A stretch of DNA of 64,000 nucleotides from Cranoglanis bouderius (Eukaryota > Chordata > Actinopteri > Siluriformes > Cranoglanididae): NCBI GenBank assembly GCA_023630585.1, contig CM042536.1, positions 24,951,904 through 25,015,903 on the forward strand. Direction: 5' to 3'. The position numbers and the translations under genes are program-made. Numbering within the stretch: the stretch's first letter is position 1; each line of letters starts with the position of its first letter. The notes under the pieces are model-generated. The model was not told where the DNA came from. It searched no databases and worked only from the letters and a program-made list of their open reading frames with translations. Shown piece after piece: positions 31,591 to 43,592 of the stretch.

Positions 31591-33324
31591 TTCAAATGTT
31601 ACAATAGTTTTGTGAATTTTGGTATTCTGAAGGCCTCAGTTAACCTGCCATTTGGACAACCGTTGACGTGGACCTTCAGCAAACAGAGGTGACACCGAGG
31701 TGCTGGTTTTCATTCAGGATGGCAGGCTGGGACAGAGGGAGCAGTCAGTCAGTTCACATCAGAACACTGTCTCTCCAGGAACCTGCCAAACACTCATAGT
31801 CAACACTCTATACCATATTCCATTTAAGTGAGGAAGGTCATAAGTGATAGGTGATAAATATTTCAACCATTCTTAAGCAACTTTCATATTGTCTGAACTT
31901 TCAAACTTACTTCCTACTTCCTTCATGTTCCTTCTGTTTCAGAGATATCTGTGTTTTTCCTTCATAAGGTTCCTCAAAGAACAGAGAGAACTTAGACTTG
32001 ATGATGGGTGATAACCAGGTATTAGGACTTTTTTTTAAAAAGTACCATTTAAAGTAGTTACCCTCAGTTTTACAAGGCTCTTACCCTCTTATTTTCTTTG
32101 CATCATCATATTCCAGTTTCACTCACGGTTCCCTTCCCTGCATGATTGGTTTATTCCGCTCACATAACTCCCAGCATGGAGTCCAAGCCCACACCACGCA
32201 AACAGTTGTCTAGAGTCAGTATGACCCCAAGACACCATCCCCCAAAGGACTTAATAATGGACTATGGTCTGAGTTACTTATTGTGTAAATGGTCTCTGGT
32301 GCACCAGCTTTTTGGTTCCTCTGGGATCATGTGAAGCAGGAGAGGCAGCTAGACTTTTTTTTTTTGCAAGATGAATCGAGTAATTCTGGATAATTCCTTG
32401 CTCCATCTTTGTCTCCAGCTCTTTGTGACACTCAATTAAATTTTCACTTTCCACTGTGGAGAGAGGGCCATAAAAATGTGCCATGTAAATGAGAGAAAAT
32501 GGCCTCTGAAAAAAAATTATTTCATTTCGTGTGTACCAGGGAACTTATTCAGTATGCAAGTCAAACGGCTCAGAGATATGCACACATTCTTCAGCCAGGG
32601 AAAGAAGCTCTGTTATTGTGATGTTGGTGGGACTGCAGGAGCAGTTACAGCTTTTCAAGAATATTTTGCTTTAAAAAAAAATATGCTAACAAGGGACTGG
32701 AATGATTCTGGTTAACGGTATCCCTCTCCAATTAATTAGCAAGACACTAAAATACTCCTGCGTAATGTGGATGAATTCGATTTTCACTCAGTCTCTCATT
32801 GGTTGTTTTTCATCACTGTTCTTGCCATGTCACTACACGCATGGTTCTTTTTGCAGATGCGAATAAGACTGCAGAGAAATCTGGCCTAAAACCATGTAGT
32901 GTGTATTCACTATCCGATGCTTGTGAGCTTTAGTGAGGTTGTACTGAACTGAATGCCTGGGCTTCCACAGGGGCTTGTTGTTCCTTTGACCTGCAGAGCT
33001 CACTCTGCAATGATCCCATTTGTCTACCGTCTGCACAGTGCATTAGTGTGTGGAGACCATGCTGTGTTCCAGTCTGAATTATTATCCCTCTCATGAGCTT
33101 CCACTCTATCTCTCTATCTCACCTTTTGACTACACCTTCTCTCTATTTCTCTCTCTCATACTCCTTGATGTCTTGGTGTCTGGTTGATCTCTACATCCAC
33201 TACAGCTGAGAAATGCTGATAAGTGAGGTAAGTTTTTTTATTTTGAAGACTCTGTGATGGGTTTATTGCAAAAATAGTGCGATTTTGGAGGTGCACCGTA
33301 GCATCATTTCCCCCAAAGGCACTT
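31591..33324. other. Intergenic, no gene recognised
   Basis: No exon-like or repeat-family signal that I can name on either strand. Confidence 0.45.
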
Positions 33325-33780
33325 GGTTTGCTACTCAAATCTTGACCTTTTAAGGATTTTTACACAGAGGAGGTGCGACGTCAGATGGGCTGGTTTGAGT
33401 ATTTCAGAAACTGCTGATCTCCTGGGATTTATTTATTTATTTATTTATTTACACACAACAGTCTCTAGAGTTCACATAAAATGGTGCAAAAAAACAAAAA
33501 ACATTGAGTGAGCGACAGATCTGTGTGTGGAAAAGACCTCTGACCTCTCTTGTTGACAAGAGAGGTCAGAGGAAGATTGGTTTGAGCTGCCAGGAAGGAT
33601 ATAGTAACTCACGTAATCACTCTTTATAACCATGGTGAGCAAAAAAGCATCTCGCATCAAACACTGAGGTGGATGGGCTACAACAGCAGAAGACCACATT
33701 CGGTTCCACTCCTGTCAGCCAAGAACAGGAATCTGAGGCTATCATGGGCACAGACTCACCCAAACTGGACAGCTGAAGAT
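33325..33780 (+). repeat. Dispersed repeat family R1, copy 2
   Basis: Landmarks shared with 18070-18500 and 59735-59935: CAGTCTCTAGAGTTCACA, TTGAGTGAGCGACAG, AAAAAAGCATCTCGCATC, TGAGGTGGATGGGCTACAAC, GTCAGCCAAGAACAGGAATCTGAGG and AACTGGACAGCTGAAGATT. It contains a 17-bp perfect hairpin at 33537-33572. Confidence 0.6.
33537..33572. repeat. Perfect 17-bp hairpin
   Basis: CCTCTGACCTCTCTTGT, a two-base loop TG, then ACAAGAGAGGTCAGAGG. It lies inside dispersed repeat R1. Confidence 0.9.
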
Positions 33781-33853
33781 TAAAATAAATAAATAAATAA
33801 ATAAAATCACCTGGCCTTTATCTAATCTTCAACTATCCAGTTTGGGTGAGTCT
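33752..33853. repeat. Inverted repeat around an AAAT microsatellite
   Basis: The arm GACTCACCCAAACTGGACAG with TGAAGATTA is repeated inverted as TAATCTTCA and CCAGTTTGGGTGAGTC. Between them is a run of TAAA units. Confidence 0.75.
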
Positions 33854-34467
33854 CCAGTTCATAGCTGGTCATAAGCCTTAAGCCATACATTTCTGACCTA
33901 ATAGCAATGAATCAGAAGAATCAGAAGAATGAATTAGAAAGTGCTCATGCATTTTATTTCCTATATCCACTACAGTGTCGTTAAGGACCTCGGATTTCCA
34001 TTCAGTGGTACAGACCACAATTGCTCACACACTCATTGCTGTAAAGGCTTGCATACAGCGTCATGCACACACACACATACTCTGTACTGAATCTCAGCTC
34101 CACGCTCAGCTGGGCAGCGCGTTATCGAGTCAGATATTACACTTATTCGTCGAATATTCACATTTCTGTCACCTCCATCACATTCTGCTCTACATTCTGT
34201 TCTATAGCAGCACTAAAGAAGAGAATGCATTAGACGTGTAGACCTGCACTACTACATTATGCATACATTATTCCGCTTTGCAGTATAGAGTGAAGGGTTA
34301 TTCATTTCTGAAGCACATCACTGCCCCAGTTAAGATTCTTCTCTCAGCTGTGACTCACCACAGCCAACGAAGCGGTTTATTACTAGCTGATGGGTTCAGG
34401 CGGTGTAGAGCATGGAAAAGAGAAAGCGTTATTATTTCAGCTCTCAGGGATGCAACATGTTCTACAG

Positions 34468-34659
34468 CAGTGGTCACCAACCCTGTTCCTGGAGATCTAC
34501 CTTCCTGAAGACTTTAGCTCCAACCATAATCATGTCCACCTGACCATCTAATCATTGGCTTAAGAAGTTCCTGATCAACTAAAATGGGTGTGTTAGATTT
34601 TGGTTGGAGATAAAACCTGCAGGAAGGTGGATCTCCAGGAAGAGTTTTGGTGACCACTG
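34468..34659. mobile_element. Short palindromic MITE
   Basis: 192 bp with about 40-bp inverted termini. It begins CAGTGGTCACCAACCCTGTT and GGAGATCTACCTTCCTG and ends CAGGAAGGTGGATCTCC and TTGGTGACCACTG. A matching target duplication was not evident in the flanks. Confidence 0.65.
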
Positions 34660-35342
34660 TGTTTTGACAACAGAGTTAGCAGCAGGGATAAATGACAGAG
34701 AGGGAAAAAAAACGGTGAAGAGACAGAGGACTTTGCAGTTTCTCAGTAACAAGACAAGCTTCAGGGTAGAAAAAAGAGAGGCTGGTGGGGGAAACAACTG
34801 TTTATCACTGCTATAAGAACGTGTTCTGTGGATGTTTCACAACTTTAAATTCAACTCTAAATGCTACTTTGGATAACAATGAATGGATGCTAGTATCCAC
34901 CAATTAGCATGATGGCAGTTTCATGATTCTCATCAAGTTGTAGAATAGTGTGGTCAGGTAGGAGGCGTGGCCTAAAATCATATATTCAAATCATATATTA
35001 GAAGTGTTTAGGATCATAATATAGTTCTGATTTTATTTGAATGTTTTTTATATGTTTTATTTTATTATTTTAAATACAGAGCTATTCGTTATTTATGAGA
35101 GAGCGTTTAGTTGGTCTTTGTGGTTGTGTTTGAGGAGCTTAGCCTTCTCTAAGCTTATCCTCAGCCTTATCTAAGTTTTATTAGCTCTGTTAATACCACA
35201 TAATCAGTTTCATCTTGAGCAAATAAATCTCACTGCTTTAAATTCAGGAGGATTTCAGTGGATTTTTCTTTGCATTTAATTGGAGCTAACCTCTAGATGC
35301 TTTCCTCTGTTCTCCTTAGAGAGCTTTAAAGGTGTGTAGGTG

Positions 35343-35382
<40 letters not shown>

Positions 35383-35829
35383 GCTGCTAATCGCAGTTGA
35401 TTTCCATTACTGCTTGTAAATATATGACCTTTATAACACTGTCATAAATGTCCACAGGGAAATCAATAGCTGCATAAAGCTATTTCTAAAACCTGAGCTT
35501 GAGTATTGATTTGCTAAGCAGCATTAACATGGAGGGAAAAATGCACCACGTTAACCTTGAGCCCCAGTAAAGAGCAGCGTGCTCGAGATTTACAGTTTGT
35601 TCTAGAGGTGTATCTCAGCTTGATTTGTATTTCTTAATATTATGTAATGCTATAATTTATTCTCTGGGTCTGTATTTCTGTGTACGCTATAATCTATTAA
35701 TTGAATGTTATTTGAATATTTTTATTAATTGAATATTTGAGAACTAAACACGTCAACTGCTGCAGATTTATTATATTTAAATATGACTCAAATCTGACTC
35801 TTACACGTCCTTACTGCTGGATGACTGCA
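34660..35829. other. Intergenic with a (GA)n microsatellite
   Basis: Apart from an uninterrupted GA run at 35345-35379, no feature is recognised. Confidence 0.5.
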
Positions 35830-36052
35830 TCCATCCATCCTTCTCTTTCTTTCTTGCTGCTTTGTTTTTGCATTCATTCTTTCTTTATCTGTTCATCCAT
35901 CCATCCATCCATTCATTTATCTGTCTGTCTGTCTGTCAGTTCCTTCATTCATCTATCCATTGTCTTTTTTTCTTTATCCATGCATTTATTTGTTTGATTT
36001 TACCAAGCAATCCATCTTTTTATCCACCCCTCTATTCATTCTTTTACCCATT

Positions 36053-36129
<77 letters not shown>

Positions 36130-36153
36130 TACCTGTTCTTCCACCCATTTATG

Positions 36154-36221
<68 letters not shown>

Positions 36222-36540
36222 CACTCTTTCTTTTTCTTTCTTTCTTTCTTTCTTTCTTTCATGCTGCTTAGATTCTTGCTTGTGTTCTGTCTTCCTCTAT
36301 CTGTTCATTCACCCACCCACTTGTCCATCCATCCATCCATCCATCCATTTATTTGTTTTTGTTTATCAATCAATCTGTTCATCCATCCATTTCAGTTTCT
36401 TTCTTTCTTTCTTATTAACTTATCTGTCCATTCGTCCATCTGTCTATCTGTCCGTCCTTCTATCTATATATTTATCTATTTATTAATTATTATTTTATTT
36501 TGCATTTATTAATTAAACCATCCATCCACTCATAGTTAGT
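35830..36540 (+). repeat. Compound tetranucleotide microsatellite tract
   Basis: About 700 bp of pyrimidine-rich tetranucleotides: CATC/ATCC clusters, (TTTC)n at 36052-36129, (CTAT)n at 36154-36220 and further CTTT and CATC runs, then GTTA units near 36535. Long open frames across it encode only Ser, Phe, Ile, Leu and Tyr and are spurious. Confidence 0.95.
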
Positions 36541-36739
36541 TAGTTAGTTATATATTTAGTCCTCAGAAAAGAAGACAAACAATATTTGACCCATTTCTTC
36601 AAACTACTAAGTGTTTATCAGAGCTGCCAGGTCTTTGTAGTGGCTGAATAATCACTCAAAATAATTCACATCTATTGTTTTCATTGGTTCTTTTACAATG
36701 TCATAAAATTATCTAATATTATTATTACATTACATTATA

Positions 36740-38247
36740 CAGGTGCATCTCAATAAATTAGAATGTCGTGGAAAAGTTCATTTATTTCAGTAATTCAACT
36801 CAAATTGTGAAACTCGTGTATTAAATAAATTCAATGCACACAGACTGAAGTAGTTTAAGTCTTTGGTTCTTTTAATTGTGATGATTTTGGCTCACGTTTA
36901 ACAAAAACCCACCAATTCACTATCTCAACAAATTAGAATACTTCATAAGACCAATAAAACAAACATTTTTAGTGAATTGTTGGCCTTCTGGAAAGTATGT
37001 TCATTTACTGTACATATACTCAATACTTGGTAGGGGCTCCTTTTGCTTTAATTGCTGCCTCAATTTGGCGTGGCATGGAGGTGATCAGTTTGTGGCACTG
37101 CTGAGGTGGTATGGAAGCCCAGGTTTCTTTGACAGTGGCCTTCAGCTCATCTGCATTTTTTGGTCTCTTGTTTCTCATTTTCCTCTTGACAATACCCCAT
37201 AGATTCTCTATGGGGTTCAGGTGTGGTGAGTTTGCTGGCCAGTCAAGCACACCAACACCATGGTCATTTAACCAACTTTTGGTGCTTTTGGCAGAGTGGG
37301 CAGGTGCCAAATCCTGCTGGAAAATGAAATCAGCATCTTCAAAAAGCTGGTCAGCAGAAGGAAGCATGAAGTGCTCCAAAATTTCTTGGTAAACAGGTGC
37401 AGTGACTTTGGTTTTCCAAAAACACAATGGACCAACACCAGCAGATGACATTGCACCCCAAATCATCACAGACTGTGAAAACTTAACACTGGACTTCAAG
37501 CAACTTGGGCTATGAGCTTCTCCACCCTTCCTCCAGACTCTAGGACCTTGGTTTCCAAATGAAATACAAAACTTGCTCTCATCTGAAAAGAGGATTTTGG
37601 ACCACTGGGCAACAGTCCAGTTCTTCTTCTCCTTAGCCCAAGTAAGACGCCTCTGACGTTGTCTGTGGTTCAGGAGTGGCTTAACAAGAGGAATACGACA
37701 ACTGTAGCCAAATTCCTTGGCACGTCTGTGTGTGGTGGCTCTTGATGCCTTGACCTCAGCCTCAGTCCATTCCTTGTGAAGTTCACTTAAATTCTTGAAT
37801 TGATTTTGCTTGACAATCCTCATAAGGCTGCGGTTCTCTCGGTTGGTTGTGCATCTTTTTCTTCCACACTTTTTCCTTCCACTCAACTTTCTGTTAACAT
37901 GCTTGGATACAGCACTCTGTGAACAGCCAGCTTCTTTGGCAATGAATGTTTGTGGCTTACCTAGTGAACCAAACTGAGAGACCATTTTGAAGGCTCAGGA
38001 AACCTTTGCAAGTGTTTTGAGTTGATTAGCTGATTGGCATGTCACCATATTCTAATTTGTTGAGATAGTGAATTGGTGGGTTTTTGTTAAATGTGAGCCA
38101 AAATCATCACAATTAAAAGAACCAAAGACTTAAACTACTTCAGTCTGTGGCATTGAATTTATTTAATACACGAGTTTCACAATTTGAGCTGAATTACTGA
38201 AATAAACGAACTTTTCCACGACATTCTAATTTATTGAGATGCACCTG
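36740..38247 (-). mobile_element. Full-length Tc1-type transposon, copy B
   Basis: 1508 bp, the same length and ends as copy A (CAGGTGCATC to GATGCACCTG), flanked by TA at 36738-36739 and 38248-38249. A one-base insertion left of the transposase and a one-base loss right of it, relative to copy A, cancel out. The inverted repeats are about 210 bp. Confidence 0.95.
37020..37985 (-). CDS. Tc1-family transposase, intact frame, copy B
   Basis: 321 codons, collinear with copy A and about 94 percent identical by eye. The catalytic residues are present: FSDESKF, FQQDLAPAH and NPIENLW, with 34 residues between Asp 2 and Glu. One notable change is SPHLNPIE in place of SPDLNPIE: the Asp just before the Glu, shared by the other Tc1 copies here, is His. 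Copy A keeps the Asp. Whether copy B is active is therefore uncertain. Confidence 0.93.
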   Translation of the reverse strand: MVSQFGSLGKPQTFIAKEAGCSQSAVSKHVNRKLSGRKKCGRKRCTTNRENRSLMRIVKQNQFKNLSELHKEWTEAEVKASRATTHRRAKEFGYSCRIPLVKPLLNHRQRQRRLTWAKEKKNWTVAQWSKILFSDESKFCISFGNQGPRVWRKGGEAHSPSCLKSSVKFSQSVMIWGAMSSAGVGPLCFWKTKVTAPVYQEILEHFMLPSADQLFEDADFIFQQDLAPAHSAKSTKSWLNDHGVGVLDWPANSPHLNPIENLWGIVKRKMRNKRPKNADELKATVKETWASIPPQQCHKLITSMPRQIEAAIKAKGAPTKY

Positions 38248-38249
38248 TA

Positions 38250-39497
38250 TATTTCGAAATAAATCAAGAATAACTGTACGACTGAGTAGATCACTGACAA
38301 AACGCTTAATACACTTAAACAGTAATGTACAGAGATGTTAAGAATAGGAACAAGGCTAAAGCTTACACGGCTGCTAGTGCATGCAGTAAGTTGCAAATTT
38401 TAATCTAAAGTAGACGCAACATCCAGCTCCATAAACCACAGACAAAACAAATCAACCTGCAGCAAGCAGCTCCAAAAAAAACAAAAAACAGGCCAATTAC
38501 AGATCCAATATTGTGTTCCTGTCTACTGTATTCCTCATAATCAAATCCTAATGAATGTCCCACAAGGGTTTCTGTTCCTGTGTGTGCGCAAGTGAGACGT
38601 AGCTTTTAGCTTAGTGGAGGTGACAGGAGAGGTCGTGTCCAGGCTCGGTCGACACAGCACGTTACTCAGCAATGAGTTTTACGTTATCGTGCCATTTATC
38701 AGGGTTAGAACAAACATGGCATTTTATAACGTTATGAAGAGTACAAGGTGGTTTTTTACACTAAATCAGCAGAGGCACATTCACTTCTAGCAAACTTTGT
38801 TTAACTTTTCTAACCACTTTTCTAGTTGAATGTCACCATATTTTACACTTGAAACTAATTCTGACAAAATGTCACAAGATGACAACATTCTAGACTTTAG
38901 ATTATAAATATCTCTGGGGGAAAAAGTGCTTCTGCTGTTCTGCTTCATGAAATTTATTCTGTCCTGATAAAAATATCTAGAGCTGCTGCAGATTCACATT
39001 CCCAGGCGCTTATTAAGAGCTTCTCGCATCATTTGTCTCCAAGAACATGATTCAAGTCCGACCCAGAGGAGGTAATGTGCTGCCAGTCATGAATTGAGAT
39101 GGACACAAACGCCCACAGATGAATTTATTAGTCTCCTGAAGACACTGACAAAGACAGGAAGGAAAAGAGTTTGCGGAATCTGAACGAGTAAGATATGGGA
39201 CAGCAAAATTACACTGAAATATTGCAGAAATTCAGTATGGAATCAAAATGATTACAGTACTCTTCAGATGGGATCAGTCTTCCAGATAATATTTACAGCA
39301 AGTAACATTTACACCAGTAATAATTTTGTTACTCCACCTTCCTGTGTAAAATTAATCACGTTCAAGTAGCGCTCAAGAGCACCAAAAGCATTATTACTCT
39401 GAAAAGTCATTTTGAATGTTCTCTATATTCTATCGTTTATCATTTTAAATCTCGCCAAATCTTGGTTTTGGCTTGGTTAGGATGGGAGACAGACATA
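38250..39497. other. Intergenic, no gene recognised
   Basis: No coding or repeat-family signal was seen between the two Tc1-type elements. Confidence 0.45.
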
Positions 39498-39591
39498 TAC
39501 AGTGGGGGGGGAGTATTTGATCCCCTGCTGATTTTGTATGTTTGCCCACTGACAAAGAAATGTGTTTTGGGTCATTGTCATGCTGGAATAC

Positions 39592-40286
39592 TCATCCACG
39601 ACCCATTTTCAATGCCCTGGCTGAGGGAAGGAGGTTCTCACCCAAGATTTGACAGTACATGGCCCCGTCCATCATCCCTTTGATGCGGTGCAGTTGTCCT
39701 GTCCCCTTAGCAGAAAAACACCCCCAAAGCATAATGTTCCCACCTCCATGTTTGACGGTGGGGATGGTGTTCTTGGGGTCATAGGCAGCATTCCTCCTCC
39801 TCCAAACACGGCGAGTTGAGTTGATGCCAAAGAACTCGATTTTGGTCACATCTGACCACAACACTTTCACCCAGTTCTCCTCTGAATCATTCAGGCAAAC
39901 TTCAGACGGGCGTGTACATGTGCTTTCTTGAGCAGGTTTCTTGCGGGTGCTGCAGGATTTCAGTCTTTCACGGCGTAGTGTGTTACCAATTGTTTTCTTG
40001 GTGACTATGGTCCCAGCTGCCTTGAGAACATTAATAAGATCCTCCCGTGTAGTTCTGGGCTGATTCCTCACCATTCTCATGATCACTGAAACTCCACGAG
40101 GTGAGATCTTGCATGGAGCCCCAGACCGAGGGAGACTGACAGTTTCTTCCATTTGCGCATAATCGCACCAACTGTTGTCACCTTCTCACCAAGCTGCTTG
40201 GCGATGGTCTTGTAGCCCATTCCAGCCTTGTGTAGGTCTACAATTTTGTGCCTGACATCCTTGGACAGCTCTTTGGTCTTGGCCAT
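39592..40286 (-). pseudogene. Truncated, frameshifted Tc1 transposase
   Basis: The N-terminal part MAKTKELSKDVRHKIVDLH with a helix-turn-helix shifts frame within 40083-40152 into GAPCKISPRGVSVIMR and continues through VLWSDVTKIEFFG, GGGNIMLWGCFSAKGTG and LLPSARALK. It ends before the second catalytic Asp. The residue after the first Asp is Val, where the family usually has Glu. Inactive. Confidence 0.88.
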
Positions 40287-40327
40287 GGTGGAGAGTTTGA
40301 ATCTGATTGATTGATTGCTTCTGTGGA

Positions 40328-40422
40328 CAGGTGTCTTTTTACAGGTAACAAGCTGAGATTAGGAGCACTCCCTTTAAGAGAGTGCTCCTAATCTCAGCTC
40401 ATTACCTGTGTAAAAGACACCT
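40328..40422. repeat. Long internal hairpin of the Tc1-type element
   Basis: Arms of about 43 bp. The inner 20 bp, AGCTGAGATTAGGAGCACTC (40351-40370) and its inverted copy, are perfect. The outer parts (CAGGTGTCTTTTTACAGGTAA versus TTACCTGTGTAAAAGACACCTG) are nearly so. Confidence 0.9.
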
Positions 40423-40652
40423 GGGAGCCAGAAATCTTGCTGATTGATAGGGGATCAAATACTTATTTCACTCATTAAAATGCAAATCAATTTATAACTT
40501 TTTTGAAATGCATTTTTCTGGATTTTTTTGTTGTTATTCTGTCTCTCACTGTTAAAATACACCTACCATTAAAATTATAGACTGATCATTTCTTTGTCAG
40601 TGGGCAAACGTACAAAATCAACAGGGGATCAAATACTTTTTCCCCCACTGTA

Positions 40653-42473
40653 ATGCCTATAATCAGGGGGCAGATTGCACAGTTTTGCACTTTTATGTCA
40701 TTGCATTTGCATTTACTGGAGCTTCTTTCTCAAAATACTGCAAAAGAGCGTGTTTTTTCCCCTCTTATAATCAGACACCAATTTTTCCAAGATTGATTCA
40801 GAAGTAATTATGGACTTTGTGACCCCTTTATGAATTTATCGCCAGTTGTGTCATTTTCAGTGCAAACTTGGCTAAATTGTTTCAATGAAACATGCAAACC
40901 TGTGGCCTGCCAAGTCTCATAATTAAGAATTTATAGAAAGACATCGGAGGGCATTTTGAAATTAAACATGGATTTTTTTTCAGCTTTGAACCACTTCCGA
41001 ATTCAGTCAAACACACCCACACACATAATATTTATATATTTATACATTTTATACAGTATATACTGTATATCCCCCCCTCTTGGATTAGGACATGTTTTAG
41101 CTGGAAATGTTTCTTTATTTGCCACAATTTACATTCTTAATGTATAAACGTCCCGAGTGATCCCCGCTGATCAAAGGTCTTTTGACTACCTAAAGGGACT
41201 GGTGTTTAACCATTTATGAATTCCTTGTAGGGTTTTCCATCGAACTTTAAAATGTTTCCCCAGAATTATATTGAGTGTAGGCCAGCCTGCTTGGTGATCC
41301 ATCAAAAAAAATACAAGATTTTAGTTGCTGGGATTATGGTGACCTTTTAGGTATAGAAAAAGCACTGCTTTGCAGTAGACCTACACACTCTTCCCCATGC
41401 TTCCCACCACAAAATGTGGGTATATGTGAATGGCATGCCTGTTTACATTGCTTTCTTTAAAAAAAAAAAAACGACAGAAAAGTTGCAGTCATCTTTTCAG
41501 TGCCAACATCCTTCATGTAATTGCTTTCCTGGGCATCGTGCCCGAGCCGAACGGCAGTGTTGCCTGTGAGATCAATATTAGTGTGAATTGTAAGGTTATC
41601 CGTTTCTGCCTGCTCAGCCTTGACCTGCTTTGATAAGCACAGCTGTGGTTATTGAGGCTTTAATGATACATGCTTAATGTCGGCTTGTTGGCTACACCTC
41701 TGATGATGAGCGATGACCGGTTCTTCGGCACCTGGCCTTCAAGTTCTGTCAGAATTATTACAAAGTCTATATACATTATGGAAGTGCACTGTAAAGATTC
41801 CTGGGTTTCCTGTGGGTGGGATCTTTCCTCAGACTTTAAGGATTCCTGGAGTTTGTTGGAGCCTAGTTGCTTCTAATACTACTAGGATAACCATAGTGTT
41901 AACATTCCACTTTCTTTCTAGTTCCTCTTTCTCAAATTTCTCTGTTTCCTTCGTTCTGATGTTACCATCACTTGGGAATTCCATTGATCAGTCTGTACAG
42001 GATTTCGCAGAGATTTTTATTTTTGTGATTGTTGTGGCCAAAAATGCTCGATTTTGCTGCTGCTTTTTTCAAACTCTGCAATGCAACTTGCAAAGTTTTT
42101 TGTGTGCTTTTTTTTGTGGAAAACTACTTCAATTTGGCAAAATTCCAGTTGCACAAAATTGTTTTCCACGGTCTTTCAACTGTATACGCATTGTGATGAC
42201 GTTACATGACGCGTCTTGGCCTAAATCTGTGGAAAATCTGTGGTACTTGCGAGCTCCTCCGAATATTGCGGAGTTTGCTTGATTTTGTGTTAATTTCTGT
42301 GATTGCAAAATCACAAAATCCTGGAGGGACTGATTGATCACTACTGCTGTTTTATTTCTACCAATTTCTTGTAGGTCTTGTAGGAGCTGATGGCCAACAA
42401 AGTGTCCTGTTATAAGAAAATAATGGACAAGACTCTATTTTTGGACAAATAACTAAAGAATCCTGTTTAATTT
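40653..42473. other. Intergenic, no gene recognised
   Basis: AT-rich, with a poly-A run near 41460. No supported coding on either strand. Confidence 0.45.
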
Positions 42474-42668
42474 GTTCATTCAACTTGAGTAAGAGCTTTA
42501 TCCTTGTCAGGGTTGTTGTAGATTTGGAGTCTGTCCCAGGAATATTGGGCATGAATGTGGTAATACGCTATGGATGGGACACCATTGGAGGGCACCACGT
42601 ACATAAATACACACTTTAGCTTAGCCAGTCCACCTACCAGCAGGCGGGAGGAAACCAGAGAAGCCAGA
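42474..42668 (-). mobile_element. SINE, reverse orientation
   Basis: The same family as 15-323: AGAGCTTTATCCTTGTCAGGGTTG, CCCAGGAATATTGGGCATGAATG, CCAGTCCACCTACCAGCA and GGAGGAAACCAGAGAA. The tRNA-like head is missing. Confidence 0.6.
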
Positions 42669-43425
42669 GAAAAACCATTAGGACAGTTACTTATTTTTCA
42701 TTATGGTCTAATAACTGTTAAAAATACATTTAATCACTATGTGGTTATGACCAGTGCATCATTAATGCTACTCATGCATACATACATAGTTCTAATCCTC
42801 AAAAGTATACAAATGATCTTTGTATATAGAGTGGGACAAGAATGGAGTGTGTCTGTCTTAATGTAATGAATCAAATAAATATTGTCCAGCTGTAGTTGAT
42901 GGATAACAGCATCATATTCATAGCATATATGTTTGTGCTGCAGGTTTAGACGTCTTAAAATCTCATTCTGATTTATCTGCTTACTGTTTGCACATATAAA
43001 TTCACAACAGGAAGCCAAACTCCTTGAACTCCACTCAGACTCCATACAAAGAGGTTTACTCAAGATAGATGAAGGTGTGAAGTGGTTTCTGTGAAATAAA
43101 TTGCTCTGGAAAGTGGAGGCGTTCTGAAGAATAACTCTCCAGAATCAAAGTGTTTGAGATCTTTCCCGGTGATATAGAACTGAATAATGGGAAAGGAGCA
43201 GAACCAGGAACTGCTGAGGATGCAATCTAAGCATTGAGTCGAGTAGCTCTTTAAGGGTTAAAGGGGTTCAGTGCTGGCTTTCTGGCAGTTGTCCAGTTTT
43301 AAATGTGTGATCACCCACTTAGAACCTCGAAAACTGAGACACTGACCTGCAAATGCTATTTCAGTTCATAAAAGGGGTAAATATGATCTTACACCAGCCA
43401 TTTTAGGTTGGTGGTGTTGGACTTC
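42669..43425. other. Intergenic, nothing recognised
   Basis: No coding or family-specific repeat signal. Confidence 0.45.
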
Positions 43426-43592
43426 ATTTACATTTCTGGCATTTGGCAGACACCCTTATCCAGAGTGACTTACATTTATCTCATTTATACAGCTGAGCAG
43501 TTGAGGGTTAAAGGCTTTGCTCAAGGGCCCAGCAGTGGAACTCACGACCTTCCGATCAGTAGTCCAAAGTCTTAACCACTGAGCTACCAGTG
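43426..43592 (-). mobile_element. tRNA-derived SINE, reverse orientation
   Basis: On the minus strand it reads GGTAGCTCAGTGGTTAAGACTTTGGACTACTGATCGGAAGGTCGTGAGTTC, then GGGCCCTTGAGCAAAGCC and AAGTCACTCTGGATAAGGGTGTCTGCCAAATGCC. It is well preserved and of the same family as 20389-20570. Confidence 0.78.

Larger units (their letters stand above)
39500..40650 (-). mobile_element. Tc1-type deletion derivative (fourth lineage)
   Basis: 1151 bp, CAGTGGGGGGGGAGTATTTGATCCCC to AGTATTTGATCCCC-complement ending CCCCCACTG, with TA at 39498-39499 and 40651-40652. The left terminal repeat is cut short after TTTGCCCACTGACAAAGAAATG, and the C-terminal half of the transposase is gone. The right end keeps a long hairpin at 40328-40422. 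Confidence 0.88.

Noticed and set aside
35862..36512. Long open frame of 216 codons
   Set aside because: It is translated tetranucleotide repeat, rich in Ser, Phe, Leu, Ile and Tyr only, with no domain. It is not a gene.
41713..42282. Plus-strand open frame of 189 codons
   Set aside because: AT-rich, Phe/Ser/Ile-rich translation with no conserved domain. Chance openness in intergenic DNA is more likely.
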